64,000 nucleotides of DNA, from NCBI RefSeq assembly GCF_949987515.2, contig NC_082701.1:32815755-32879754 (forward strand), in the 5' to 3' direction. Shown here one piece after another: positions 23,151-34,619 of this stretch. This DNA is from Delphinus delphis. Taxonomy: Eukaryota > Chordata > Mammalia > Artiodactyla > Delphinidae. A program made the position numbers and the translations under genes. Position 1 is the stretch's first letter. Each line of letters opens with the position of its first letter. The notes beneath the pieces are model-generated. The model did no database searches, was not told where the DNA came from, and saw only the letters and a program-made list of their open reading frames with translations.

Positions 23151-24972
23151 ATGTGTGCTGCAAACCAAATAGACCTAAAGTATGAATCAAGGTGAGTACA
23201 AAAGACCTGTGCTCAGCTAATGCCAAGCAAGTTAGAAAAAGGGGATTATAAATCAGTTCAAGATGATCTGAAATAAAGGAGGGAATTTAAAACCCGATAA
23301 AGATCAGAGATCAGGGCCTACAAGGGTAAGACAACTGGTGGGTGGAAGGAAAATATGCCCTGAGGCCCCACACCTGGGACTAATACCAGGAACAACCAGA
23401 TTTTAGGAGGAAACTGGCACTGCTTCCAAACCGCATAGCAGAATTAACCCAAACCTACCTTAGACAGGTCTGGTACAGAGTATGGAAATGATTGAGAAGA
23501 GGAAAAGGAAAAGATGAGGGCCATGGAGTCTCAGAAATGCAAGGGCTTCACATGGATAGGCATCTGGATGAGGCATCAGTGGTATCTGCAAAGACTGCAG
23601 GAGCCCGGGGAGGCGGAGTCAATGGGGCTGTGCCATTGGGCCAAAAATGAATGGATCACAGTGTCATCAGCAGAGGATGCTCACAGAATGCACAGGGATG
23701 GGGCTAGGCCAGAGCACTCCCAAATAGCAGCAGGTGGGTGGGTATGCTTATAAAAATGACCAGGCAAATTATAGGAAAAAAGGAGCTCCATATCACATTC
23801 CCATCCAACTGTAATGTGAGAAAATTTATCACTGTGATCCACTGTCATTATTATCATTGCTACCTAGGATGAACTACAAAGGTAAATTTTGTCCTTGAGA
23901 GAGAAGAAGTCTTCTGTTACAGGCAACAGCATTCAGACAGGCTGAGGATATAGGATTAATGTGAACTAAGGAATGGAGATTACAAAATGCACCATGGGAA
24001 AGTTCAGGCTTATATCTCAATCAAACAACAGGAAAAAAGGAAGTTTTGCTCAGTTTTCCAATGTCTCCTACAAGATGGCAGAAGGAGGATGGTGTTCAGG
24101 GGAGACAGAAAGAAGAGCTAAGCCTCATAGTTGGTTACTGGCACGCTGACTGTACTTTATTGCTGAGGGTAAGAGAGGAATTCTGACATCATTGGAAAGA
24201 TTCAGGTGTAGTCTGGGTAGTCTGGGATAGTTTGTGGTGATATAGGTCCCAGCCAGCCTATAACAATCTTTCTAAAATTTTGCTAGCTCAGGCTTCACAT
24301 TCTACAAAAATTATTCCTGATCTCACAATCTGGTTAAATTTCTATACCAGGAGAGCATATGAGCCTCAAGGGAGGTCTCTGGTACAGCAAAGCAAATCAG
24401 TTAATTCTTTCTTCTAGGGGTAGGGGACACTAATCAGAGTTGACCACCGAAGGCTCTGGACTCCCAGTGTGAAACAACTCTGTAGACACAGAACTCTTCT
24501 CCTTTAATGAGAGAATAGAAGATAGCCACACAGATTTTCCACAAAAGATAGAAGAGACAGGAGGCCTGTAATTACTCTTCCCTGAAGGTGGAATATTTTG
24601 ATTGTTAAATTATGCTCTCTGGGATATTTTTAAATTTCTCAATTAAAATGCTTTCTTAGCTAACTGTGCCATTCTGGAAGGACATAGAGGTGAGGTCACA
24701 AATAAAAAAGACAGACAAGTCTTCTCTGGGATTCATCAGGCGTCATCAGGGAGTCGACTCAAGTGCTAGGTGAATATCCTGTTGCTAAGTAGGGCTTGGC
24801 TCCTTCATAATTAAGAAAGGGATATTATGCAGAGTTGATGATCCAGGCGTGTAGCTGGGGCTAGAGCTGTATTTGTTTGTATGACTCAGTACACCAAACA
24901 TGTCTTAGCTAGACCCATCCAAAAGAAGAAAAAAAATACACACATGCACACCAAGCCCCCCACCACACACAT

Positions 24973-24973
<1 letters not shown>
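23151..24973. other. Unassigned, low-repeat stretch
   Basis: No repeat family, splice-bounded exon or conserved reading frame was recognised. The longest frame (79 codons at 23514-23753) has no recognisable domain. The base composition is ordinary for mammalian intergenic or intronic DNA. An old LTR or DNA transposon could be hidden here. Confidence 0.4.

Positions 24974-25006
<33 letters not shown>
24974..25006. repeat. (AC)n microsatellite
   Basis: About 16 uninterrupted AC units, preceded by a few imperfect CA-rich words. It is a likely length-polymorphic locus. Confidence 0.97.
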
Positions 25007-25008
<2 letters not shown>

Positions 25009-26329
25009 CTCTCAAGAGGCCACCCACAGGCAGTGATGAATTTCCAGGACCCAAACTTGGAATTCAATAAAATGCTCTTTCTTGCTAAAAGCTTGGGATG
25101 TGTGAATTGGGCATCACTCTGCTTCCCAGAGTTGTTGAGAGAGGAGGATAACCCCAAGGGCCAAGGATGCTCAGTCATATCTGGAAAAGGTCCAGGCTGG
25201 ACAGTGAAATAAAAGCTATCTTATTTAGAAATGGTTGCTTCCTAATTAGACTGGGATGCTCCCTAGAGCACTGGAAATATCCAAAATCTTTTGAGGTTCT
25301 GGGGAATTGAGAAGTACAAAGGACATCAAAATGATAGAAAAGAGATAGAAAAATAAAATGTCCTTAGATTATTCACAAAAATAATAACAGACAATAATTA
25401 TGACTTCAAATATTTCAACGGCTTGTGATAGTAGGATGCTGAGTTATATGGCTGAGGTTCAAATCATGGTAGAATGTCCTGGACCCAGAAAACTGAGATT
25501 CAGAGATATCTTCAGCACTGGGCTAAGGTCAAGAGTCAAAACACAGAAGAACAGCCAGGATTCTGTTACTTGGAGTTCATAGGAATGTGAAACCAAAAAT
25601 GGAATCCAAATTATGAGGTCAGTCCAAATTGTAATGGATAGTCAAGGACTAAGTATATTTGTAGGTTGGAAGTAAGTTCCAATTTCCCAGGACAATCCCA
25701 TTTTATACCTACAATTTCAACTCAGTTTAGCATATGCTTTGGAAATTTCATTTTTAACTGAGTGTTATTTATTAATATTTACATTAAAATAAGTTGGTGT
25801 GGATTTGAACTACACTTTATACTTCTAGCTTCTGCGAGGTTCTCACTTATTTATGTATGAGATATGTGGGCACCAAACATAGTTCACAATTTAACTCATG
25901 ATTATGTATGAAAAGCAACCAATAATAACCCATATTTTTTCCCAATTTTTTTCTTTTTTTTGGTTCCCCAAAGAAGATCCTGAGAAAATGATTCACATGC
26001 AAGTAGCACATTTGGAGGTGAACGAAAGCGCAAGTAGACAAGTAGGGATGAGAAACAAGAAGGGGAAAGCAGAAAATAAATGGCACAGAATCAAACCAGC
26101 TACCTAGGAAGGCAACTGAAGCTTAATTGAGCTGGACAAACTCTTGGAGCCAATGTAAAAGGACTGTGTAAAATGATTTTCATGGTGTGAGACAGTTATG
26201 ATGTTTATACCCTGATTATGATCAGTCATTGGTTGGGGACTTCTTCCAAGGGGCAGGAATTCCCTAACATTTATGAGCTCCACTGTAGGCAGCAAACCAA
26301 GCTTTGGTGATTACAAAAACAAAAACAAG
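25007..26329. other. Mostly unassigned, possible MIR piece at about 25470-25590
   Basis: Most of this interval holds nothing I recognise. Around 25490-25565 the order AAACTGAGATTCAGAGA, then AAGGTCA and GCCAGGATTCTG, resembles the core of a MIR SINE read on the minus strand, but divergence is high. Short AT-rich frames encode nothing recognisable. Confidence 0.35.
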
Positions 26330-27234
26330 AAACTTCAAGGAAAGAAGTGCAGGTAAGTACTAGTGTACACCGAAGTGATAAAGGCAAAGGGTTATGGATT
26401 GGCCATATGTATGTATGGCATTTCATGTAGTCCTTCTCTTGCACTATTCATATCCAAATGATATTCATCATGTTTATCTTAATACTACCTGTTTTACATT
26501 CCCCTTATCCTGAACCAGAACTTCTGCTAGTCTAGGTTGTTTGACTGTTAGTGTATCCCTGAGATGACTAAATCCTGGTTATACTTTTGTCAGGCCAGGG
26601 TTGTTGCAGTGTACAAGTATGGTTCCCACTGGAGATAAAGGCACCAATGTATGTCCTAGTGAATCCCTTGACTTCCAGATGTTACCCTCTCTGGTTCCCT
26701 TATGTAGCAGCAACCCAATATTCTCATGATAATCAGGGTCAGTTTTCTGGCAATATAGTAGCTTATTATTTGCTTGTTGAGCTATTGGCACCAAGAGCCC
26801 AAAACAACCAAGTAGGAGCTCTGATTTTAGATTAGTGAAACTCTTACCATGTCACCTTGTAGAAGCAGCTACTCCCTGGAAACCAGTAGCTTTAGACCAG
26901 CAGACTCTAAAATTGTGGGATCAAGGATCACAAATTAGCCAAGGGAGCCACTAGGAGTGATGGTGAGAGGAACCAGTACTACTTTTACCCTTTGGTATTC
27001 AGCACCATAAAATGGCCTTTGGTTCAGTGTATATACCAAATCTTGAAAGATAGTACACCCAAGTCTGATACCTTTAAGAGAAAATTCCAACATTCTATCA
27101 GTCTCCCGGTTTCTGAGTCATATAGTTTCTGATAGGCTCAATGCATCTCATGCCCTTGTAGGTCTCTTGATCAAAGGCAAAGTCAAAATTTGACTTGAGA
27201 TGGTCAAGCTAGGGCAACTCTCAGCCTTGTTTGC
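26330..27234 (-). mobile_element. ERV-L internal fragment (end of pol and dUTPase region)
   Basis: Read on the minus strand, this segment shows scattered stretches typical of class III (ERV-L) endogenous retroviruses. A pol-end segment lies near 27010-27060 (reading DLVYTLNQRPFYGAEYQR) and a dUTPase-like stretch near 26580-26800. Stops and frameshifts are frequent. It is an old, non-functional remnant, and no flanking LTR is directly attached. The left limit is approximate. Confidence 0.72.
26579..26794 (-). pseudogene. dUTPase-like remnant of ERV-L
   Basis: This open 71-codon piece contains QQANNKLLYCQKTDPDYHEN followed by IGLLLHKG, resembling the conserved substrate-site region of the retroviral dUTPase carried by ERV-L elements. 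In active elements it hydrolyses dUTP to keep uracil out of viral DNA. Here it is a truncated fragment, with only one part of the fold visible and upstream stops near 26840. Neighbouring minus-strand pol-like sequence supports the assignment. Confidence 0.68.
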
Positions 27235-27386
27235 ATGTGGCCTACAAGTTAAGAATGTTTCTTTACATTTTTACAGGATTATAAAAACAAAACCAAAGCA
27301 GAACATGTGGCAGAGACAATAGATGGCCCAAAAGTTTAAAATATTTACTCTCTGACTCTTTACAAAAACGTTTTGCCGACCTCTGA
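27235..27386. mobile_element. hAT-Charlie-type fragment, half element
   Basis: The core TTAAGAATGTTTCTTTACATTT is followed by GCAGAGACAATAGATGGCCC, AAATATTTACTCTCTGACTC and a terminal TTTGCCGACCTCTGA. This order and terminus match the nonautonomous hAT element at 51853-52194 in the same orientation. Its left half is missing or unrecognisable. Confidence 0.68.
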
Positions 27387-28539
27387 ACTGGATCATTAAT
27401 TGTCAATTTTGTTTTTTTTTTAAAAAAATCAGGAAATATCCGTTTCTACTAAATGAAATCTCACATGGGACCCAATCCAAATGAAACAAATAGGGAGAAC
27501 TGCTCTGGTTGAAGAGCTGAGAGGCTTTAGTGGAGAGCTTAGAACACTGTTCCCTTAGCTTCCCTCTCATTCTTCTCGGTACCTCTCCAGAACCTTGGGC
27601 TCCACAAAGTGTGGTTGAAAACATTGAGGTCTTTCAACCCTTCCAGTGTTAATATTCGGATATTGTTTTTTATATTAGCTCACACTGCTAAAGAACACTC
27701 TGGTCTCCCAAGAGCTGAATTTTGTTCAGTAATATAGTCTGGTAATTATTAACATATCCCAAGGGCAAGAACAACCACAGAGCTCCAGCAAAGTCACAGA
27801 ACAGTGAGCAAAGCAATTAGATTTTTGCCCTCCTCCCCCAGGAGTTTCTACTAGCCTCCTGAAAGTGTCAATTTCACCCCTAAAACCAGCCTTGCTAAAG
27901 CTGAAACTGCCCGCAGATGGGATACTAACCTTTTGTCAGAGGTAAGCCTGGACAGCAAGGTTCAGCTTTGGTCTGGTCTTTTCAGATTGGGAAGCTTGCT
28001 TTTTTAATACAAGAAATAAAGTTGTGCTTATGCTTTTCTGAAGAATTTCAAAACATAGAAATTAAGTCAAATGGGCAATTCTTCCTGGGCTGTATAACAT
28101 TTTGTTCCTTGCCAAAACCAGAGACAAACATCAAGTCCCCAGTTCAATGGGGCCCTACTTTTTCATTCTAAGGGAATAAGTTGTGCCACCTCTGAGAGTT
28201 ATGCAAAGGTTTGGTTTGACTGTCTTTCCGGCATATCCTTTGTAGAATGTGCCTCTGAGGTAATGGCCTATATCTCAAAACCAAAATCTGCCCTATGAAC
28301 AAAAGCCTCTTCTTTCCTGGAACCCAGAAGGGAATGGGGGTGGAACTAATCCTCCTTTCCCATGCCTATTCCATGTCCTGGAAATCCTAGTGAGTGAACT
28401 CTTGGGAAATCTCCCAAGAGTTCCTCAAATTCCCAAGGGAACTTAGATTTTCATGATTATGTATGGTTCTGACTTCCTGCCTCTCCCAGCTCTCATTCTC
28501 TACTCTGCCTCAGGGCATTGTCAAAAATAGTAGAGGAAT
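27387..28539. other. Unassigned stretch
   Basis: No repeat or gene was recognised. A TTTTTTTTTTAAAAAAA run occurs near 27412-27428. The open frames are short and unremarkable. Confidence 0.4.
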
Positions 28540-29780
28540 CAGCCTGCAATTAGTGCAGTCAAACATTGATTTCTCTATTTCTCCTTTCAATTCTATTGAC
28601 TTACTTTATGCATTTGAAGCTCTACTGTTGGGTGCATACATATTTAGAATTTTTATATTTTCTTGGAAAATCAAACCCTTTATCATTACCTACTGTTTCT
28701 TTTTTTTCCTGATAGTATTCCATGCTCTGATTTCTACTTTGCTTGATGTTATTAGTATAGTTATTCCCACTCTGTTTAACTAGTGTCTATTCCAGCTCTT
28801 TATTTTCAATGTATTTATGTCTTTATGTTTAAATTGGGTTTCTTTTAGATAACATAGAGTTGGGTCTTGTTTTTTATCCATTCTGACAATCTCTGTATTT
28901 TAACTGGTGTATTTTGACTATTTACATTTAATATGATGCCAATGTGACTGGATTAAATCTACCATATTGTTAGCTCTTTTCTATTTAGTTTATCTGATTT
29001 TTTTTCTGTTTTTCTATTTTTATAGCTGCCCTTGGGTTAATGGAGCATTTTTTTATAATTTGATTTTATCTTCTCTCTTGGCTTATTATTTAAACATTTT
29101 TACTTAAATTTTTTTCTGTGGTTACTGTAGGGTTTACAGTATACAACTTTAATCAGAGACCACCTTCAAATAATATGTCATTTCATATGTAATTTAAGAA
29201 ACACAGAATACCTTATATTCCTTCCTTTCACTTTTGCTCTATTGATGTCATAATTTAGTTTTGCATTTGTTATAAACTCATAATACCTTGCCTCTATTTT
29301 TCCTTTAGAAAACTTAATTTTGAGAGTGATTAAATATAAGAAGAAATCAATTTCATTTTAACTTTATTTATTCTATTTGCAGGGCTCTTCTTTTCTTTCT
29401 GTTGATCCAAGTTTCTGTCTTATAGTGTATGTCTTCTGCCTGCAGAACAACTTCTTTGAACATTTTTTTTCTAGAACATTAAGTCTGCTGGCATCAAATT
29501 CTCTCAGTTTTTGTTAGTCTGGATAAGTTCTTACTTCTATATGAAGTCAAAATAGTCTGTAATTCTTATCTTCTTTCTTTGTATAAATATGTATTTTTTC
29601 CATTAGCTGTCTTCAAGAACTTCTCTTTGTCTTTGTGTTCAGTGGTTTGAATATGATATGAATGACTAAGGGTGTGTATATGTTTATGTTAGGTACTTAT
29701 TCTCCTTGGCTATTTCTGAGTTTCTTGGACTTGGAGTTTGGTATCTCTCAGTAATTTTGGAGCATTCTAATTAGAAATGC
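28540..29780 (-). mobile_element. Old L1M/HAL1-type fragment, ORF2 start and ORF1 region
   Basis: On the minus strand, 28610-28930 matches the 5' part of L1 ORF2: TGGGTGCATACATATTTAG, the endonuclease region near 28740, and TCTGACAATCTCTGTATTTT, which in other L1 copies marks the start of ORF2. From about 29380 the reading resembles the ORF1 region: TCAAATTCTCTCAGTTTTTG, CTTCTCTTTGTCTTTG, and TGAGTTTCTTGGACTTGGAG. The sequence is heavily diverged and without an open frame. Confidence 0.7.
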
Positions 29781-30520
29781 TGGGTCTGATGGTGCTATGT
29801 TCACTCTCAGTACACCATAGGCTTCAGGTTTCTCTAGTGATATCTTGTGTTTAGGGTGTGGGCTATTTGCAAAAGGGTGTATCTCAATGTCTGCTCTACC
29901 ATCAGTTTTAGGTCTTCTTTTTACACCATGCCTCAGAGAAGGTCTCCACACTTGTGATTCTCTTCCATACTTCTCCCAGCAATGTTCCATTTTTACTTGT
30001 TACTTCACACTAGTTAGCCTGGTTGTGGTGGGAGAGGTGTATTCTCTGTACTTCTGACTAAGCCTCAGTCTTTTAGCAGGCACCATATCCCAGGGTCTCA
30101 AAGATGTGGTCTCTTCCTCTTCTAGCTATAGCCTCTTCCCCATACTAGCCCTGCTTTCCCTCAGGTTGGGAGTTTTTCCTTTCTATTCCTTTCCCCCAGC
30201 TGTGGTGAATTTTCATCAGTGCCCTAAAGTGTGTTTTTGTCCTTTCTGCTACACAGTTAGGCTTTTGCTCTATAGTGAGACTGGAGAAAAGGGTCTCAGT
30301 AGAGTTCCATGACCCTCCTTCATTGGCTGTTCTTCCCTTCTCCCACATTTATACCTCAAGGGACACTATCATAGGACTCTCACCAATCTTTTCTGAGAGC
30401 ACCCAGTGGAGTTCATGGAGAAAAACACAAGAAATTGAAGAATCCTCCAGTTTCTGCAGTTCTCCAGAGGCTTTGCAACCTCCCCTTGGTGTCCAGTTGC
30501 ATCTTTCCTAGCTAACCAAC
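29781..30520. other. Unassigned, possibly the 5' end of the neighbouring L1M
   Basis: This is a pyrimidine-rich stretch with no clear family match. Its position directly beyond the minus-strand L1M ORF1 region makes a 5' leader of that element plausible, but I see no diagnostic motif. Confidence 0.35.
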
Positions 30521-31030
30521 TGCTAATGAGACAGGAAGGAAGAGGGCAGGGCAAAACAATTAAAAGAATGACACAGCTGTTGAGAAAAACAAGATAGGAC
30601 AAAAACTGGTTAGGACTCCCACTAGGCCCAAGATGGTAGAAGATTTGACTTCCAGTAGATCTTGAGCCTCATTATATGCTCATTGTAATATATTAGCATA
30701 TGCTAAATGACACACCCACCAGCATCATGGCGGTTCCAAGGCTGACCATAAAAGGCCAAAAAGTGAGCAGTGGCCCATTTCCTGTAAATCCCTTCCCCCC
30801 TTCCCCAAAATAGTTAAAATATTCCTCCCACTTGTTAACATATGCAATTACTCAGCCCATTAAAAACTAACCACCCCCACAACCCTGGGCTGCTCTCACT
30901 TTTTGAGAAGGTCCACCTTCTGCCTATGGAATGTGTATCTCTCTAAATAAACTTGCTTTCACTTTACTTTGGTTCACTCTTGAATTCTTTCCTGTGCAAA
31001 GTCAAGGACCGTCACTTGGTGGTCCATCCC
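30521..31030 (+). mobile_element. Solo LTR, class I ERV-like
   Basis: This stretch of about 500 bp starts with TG and has LTR architecture: an A-rich U3 opening (ACAGGAAGGAAGAGGGCAGG), a run of C bases, then TCTCTAAATAAACTTGCTTT with a poly(A) signal at 30946-30951 in the position typical of R. It is followed by a U5-like TTCACTCTTGAATTCTTTCC. Just downstream, GGGGCTCGTGTGTGTCCCAG (31032-31051) resembles a tRNA-Pro primer-binding site with changes. No internal retroviral coding sequence follows, so I read it as a solo LTR with a stub of leader. The family name is not assigned. Confidence 0.6.
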
Positions 31031-32539
31031 AGGGGCTCGTGTGTGTCCCAGGATGTGATATTTTCTTCTCCTGCATCACTAGCATACCTCTATCATGGCT
31101 GACATCTGTCTCTTATATTTTGGGGCCAGTTGGTTGGCCTGCAACCTCAGTGCTCCTGTAGTGTCAAGAAAAGTCATGAAATTGTGTTTTTAATTGTAAG
31201 ATTGAGAGTGATTTCTTTTCAGTTTTATATATCCTCCAGTAAAAAATAGGAAACCAGTACTTTTAATTCTTGTCTATAAATTAATTCTTTGGGGTATAAA
31301 ATAGTTCCCCCATTTTACAATTAAGGAAATGGGTACAGAAATGTCCTGTGTGTTGGTATACTGGTGGGGGGTGGGGAATGTGAGGAAGCAGATGATAAAG
31401 CAGAAGCAGAATAGAAACTTCCAGGTGTGTTGTGCCCAAATCCATGTAGGTCTACTTAGCTGAGGAGAAATGATGAGGATGAGGATGATTAAGGATGATG
31501 ATATTAGATAAGATATGGAGGTATTAAAATATGTCTTTATTTTCTGCATATTTTATTCTTCACCACACTTTTGCCTTTTCCCTTTTTGGACAATGGCATT
31601 CAATGCCTCAAGGACAGAATGCAAACTTTAAAATCATCATATTTTTGGTCTTTGAATTTTAAAAGTGATGACAAAGGATAAGAGAAAGACTTAGAGTAGG
31701 CAGAACTGATTTTGTCTGTTCTTGAAATGACATAAAATTAGCCTGGGCTGTGGGGAGGAAAGCTGACTCAGAACTTGAGATGCAAGTTTTCAGAGAAATG
31801 GGCCCTTCCCTTGCTTCCCTCATTCAAGCTTCCAAACCAGCCTAGAGGTGCACAGAAACTACAAGTGCCTTGGTGATTTCAAAACTGGTTCCTCTCTTTC
31901 TGGGTGGCATCTCGGAAAACAGTGAGACTTTATAGCACCCCTTTGCCCACATCCCAGCAAGGCCCAGGAAAAGTAGAATAGAGAAGGCACAGTGCCTCTG
32001 GGTGCATTGGACTGAGGCATATTCCCAGAGTTCCATGCATCCCAGTGAGAAGCTAGAAGCAGTGAAACAATTTCCTGTGCTACCTAGAGAACCACAGAGG
32101 CAGGCTCTTACACAAATTCAATGTATTTCCATGGTTCAAAGTAGGTCAGGACAGAGCTGAATTTCTCTTGGGTCCCCAGGGGTGGCAAGGAATCTGAATG
32201 GGATGTGGTCATATGGTTTGGAATGACATAGCAGTGACCTGCTTGGATTCATGACTGAAGGCCAGTCACAAATACAATCTTGGTGTATACAAGTGTAGAT
32301 AGTTAATGACCAAGAACTAATGAGATAACCCCAAATTCCATGCTAAGCACCATACAAGTCCCTAGAAAGCAGATGTACCTTGAAGAAAAGGTGGTTGGAT
32401 GGGGACTGAATTGACTTGATTTTCTTTTTTGTCAAGTGATAGAATATGTACTCTTAAGAGAAACTGAGTCATATAAAAATAGACAAATTACAGTTTTTGC
32501 CACTGATTCTGTTGATCAAGTTTCTTACTTGTTAAGATT
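31031..32539. other. Mostly unassigned stretch
   Basis: No gene or clear transposon was recognised. CATTTTACAATTAAGGAAAT at about 31313 may be the conserved core of a very old MIR. A short GATGAG-rich imperfect repeat lies at about 31468-31505. Reading frames are short. Confidence 0.4.
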
Positions 32540-32731
32540 TTAATGACATTACTTGTTACACTTCAGCTATGTTCCAAGCATCTAGCTAAGCACATTATTT
32601 AATCCTCTCAACAAACCTAAGATGTAGATCTTACTATCATCTCCATTTGAAGGACTTTGGCTTATTGAGGTTAAGCTAGTTGTGCAAGATTTCACAGGTA
32701 GTAAGTAGCAAGGCTGGAACTCAACAATACA
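32540..32731 (-). mobile_element. MIR SINE, left part
   Basis: Minus-strand MIR. CAAGCATCTAGCTAAGCAC, TTTAATCCTCTCAACAAACC, TTATTGAGGTTAAGCTAG and TTTCACAGGTAGTAAGTAGC follow MIR order. The element is interrupted by an L1 and resumes at about 33299 with TATTAACCACCA, the tRNA-related end of MIR. Confidence 0.85.
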
Positions 32732-33149
32732 AAAGCCCATACATTTTTCCTTTTTTTAAAAAATTGAAGTATAATTGATTTAAAATATTGTGTTAGTTTC
32801 ATGTGTACAGTCTAGTGGTTCAGTTATACATATACATATATATTTTTCCAATTTTTTTTATTACAGATTATTACAAGATATCAAACATAGTTCCCTGCAC
32901 TATACAGTAAATCCTTGCTGTTTATTTTATATATAGCGGTGTGTATCTGTTAGTCCCATACTCCTAATTTATCCCTCCCCCACTCCCCACTTTTCCCTTT
33001 GGTAACCATAAGTTTGTTTTCTATGTCTGTTAGCCTGTTTCTGTTTTTTAAATAAGTTTATTTGTACTATTTTTTAGATTCCACATATAAGTGATATCAT
33101 ATAATATTTTTCTTTCTCTGTCTGGCTTACTTCACTCAGTACAAGTGAG

Positions 33150-33206
<57 letters not shown>

Positions 33207-33298
33207 ATGGAATATTACTTGGCTATAAAAAAAGAATAAAATATTTCTATTTGCAGCAACATGGATGGATTATCATAGTGAGTAAAGAAAGCCCATAC
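32732..33298 (-). mobile_element. 5'-inverted (twin-primed) L1 insertion with 11-bp duplication
   Basis: AAAGCCCATAC at 32732-32742 and 33288-33298 flank a truncated L1. The 3' part (about 32748-33145) is in minus orientation: T-rich tail, 3' UTR, then the ORF2 end reading GAGTGAAGTAAGCCAG. The adjoining part (about 33196-33287) is in plus orientation and reads ATAATGGAATATTACTTGGC up to CAACATGGATGGA, the L1 sequence that normally lies just upstream. So the 5' segment is inverted, as expected of twin priming. A (CA)n(TA)n tract occupies the junction. Confidence 0.86.
33152..33205. repeat. (CA)n(TA)n microsatellite at the L1 inversion junction
   Basis: About 22 CA units (33152-33195) are followed by TA units (33196-33205). 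L1 sequence just before ATGGAATATTACT often carries TATACACACA, so the tract probably grew from L1 sequence. Confidence 0.95.
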
Positions 33299-33320
33299 TA
33301 TTAACCACCAGAACTTTAGA
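33299..33320 (-). mobile_element. MIR SINE, resumed end
   Basis: TATTAACCACCAGAACTTTA directly follows the right L1 duplication and matches the tRNA-related terminus of the MIR that broke off at 32731. Confidence 0.7.
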
Positions 33321-33578
33321 ACTTAATAACTATTCAGAGTCAGAGATAGATTTTCTTTTCTTTTCTTTCTGAGCTCAAGAGTATAAAAATGTATTCCCTA
33401 AGATAATCATATTCCCTTTATAAAATTGCTCTAGCTTCTCTGGTCTGCTTAGAAACAAAATAATCACTTCAAATAGTATTATTTTGGATAAAATTATTTT
33501 GAATTATAAAAAAACGCCTTACAGATGTTTATAATACTCAATATCCTTTAATATCACAGCTAAAGGGTATTTTAGATA

Positions 33579-33768
33579 ATCTAGCTCAGAAGTTCTCTAG
33601 CCCAGCAACATCAGCATCATATGAGAAATGGATAGAAATACAAATTCTCAGGCTCATCTCCAGACCTACTGAGTCATAAAGTCTGGAAGTGAAACCCATC
33701 AATCTGTTTTAACAAGCCCTCCAACTGATTCTGATGTACCGTGAGGTTTGAGAACCACTATTCTAGCT
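33579..33768. mobile_element. Small hAT-Charlie element (MER3/MER5-like) with 8-bp TSD
   Basis: The 174-bp element spans 33587-33760. Terminal inverted repeats are CAGAAGTTCTC and GAGAACCACTA. The inner sequence includes AGCATCATATGAGAAATGG, CAAATTCTCAGGCTCATCTC and AACAAGCCCTCCAACTGATT, typical of this nonautonomous group. ATCTAGCT at 33579-33586 and TTCTAGCT at 33761-33768 form the 8-bp hAT duplication with one mismatch. It has no coding capacity. Confidence 0.85.
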
Positions 33769-33829
33769 CAATATCATGCACACACCATTTGAGATATTCT
33801 GTGCACCAGAATCTATAAGTGTCAAGAAG

Positions 33830-34619
33830 TGAACTTAGAAAGATTTGTAGGGACCTCTTTGGGTCTCCTGGACCCAATTTCAATGTGTGGAGGGGCTTCC
33901 CCTCACCAACAAGCAATTCTCAGGGCACCAGCTGGGTGTCCTACAATTCAAATCATTCTGACACTTCTTACCTGGAGATAGCATCAGATTCCACAGGTTA
34001 GTGTTTATTTCCTCCAAGACTGCTCCACCCACTGGTTTCAGATGCCAGTCGAAGTCCAGGTTGTCACCTGCATTTCTGACTCACTCTTTATAAATCAGAG
34101 GTTCCCATGATGCCATCCTTGGGGTTGATTTATTTGCTAGAGCAGCTCATAGAAATCAGAGAAACATCTTACTTGCTAGATTTATTATAAAAGGATTTAA
34201 CTCAGGAACAGTCAGTTGGAAGAGCTACATAGGGCAAGATACGGGGAAAGGGCCAAAGCTTTTATGTTCTCTCCAAGTGTCACTCTTCCCAAGTCTCCAC
34301 GTGTTCACCTTGGAAGCTCACCAAAGTGTCCTTTTTGGGTTTTTATGGAGAGTTCATTACATAGGCATGAGAGGTGAAATTGTTGTTCACTGGTAATCGA
34401 TTCAACCTCCAGCCCTTCTCCCATCTCTGGAAATCAGGGAGTTATAACTGAAAGTTACTACCCTCTAATCACACTGTTAGTTTTCCTGGCAACCAGTCCC
34501 CTTCTTGAGGTGGGGTCCAAAAGTTACTTCATTAACAAAAAAAAGACACCTTCATCCTCTCAACACTTAGAAAATGCCGAGAGTTTTAAGAGTTCTTTGC
34601 CAGAAACTAGGATGAAGAC
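33830..34619 (-). mobile_element. MLT2-type LTR of ERV-L, main part
   Basis: Minus-strand LTR of a class III ERV. Marks are ATTATAAAAGGATTTAACTC, GGAAGAGCTACATAGGGCAA, TCTCCACGTGTTCACCTTGG, TTTTTATGGAGAGTTCATTA, TCAACCTCCAGCCCTTCTCC and TTCCTGGCAACCAG, in MLT2 order. At 34619 it is interrupted by a DNA transposon. The LTR terminus TTATTATAAATCACA resumes at 35053. Confidence 0.82.
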
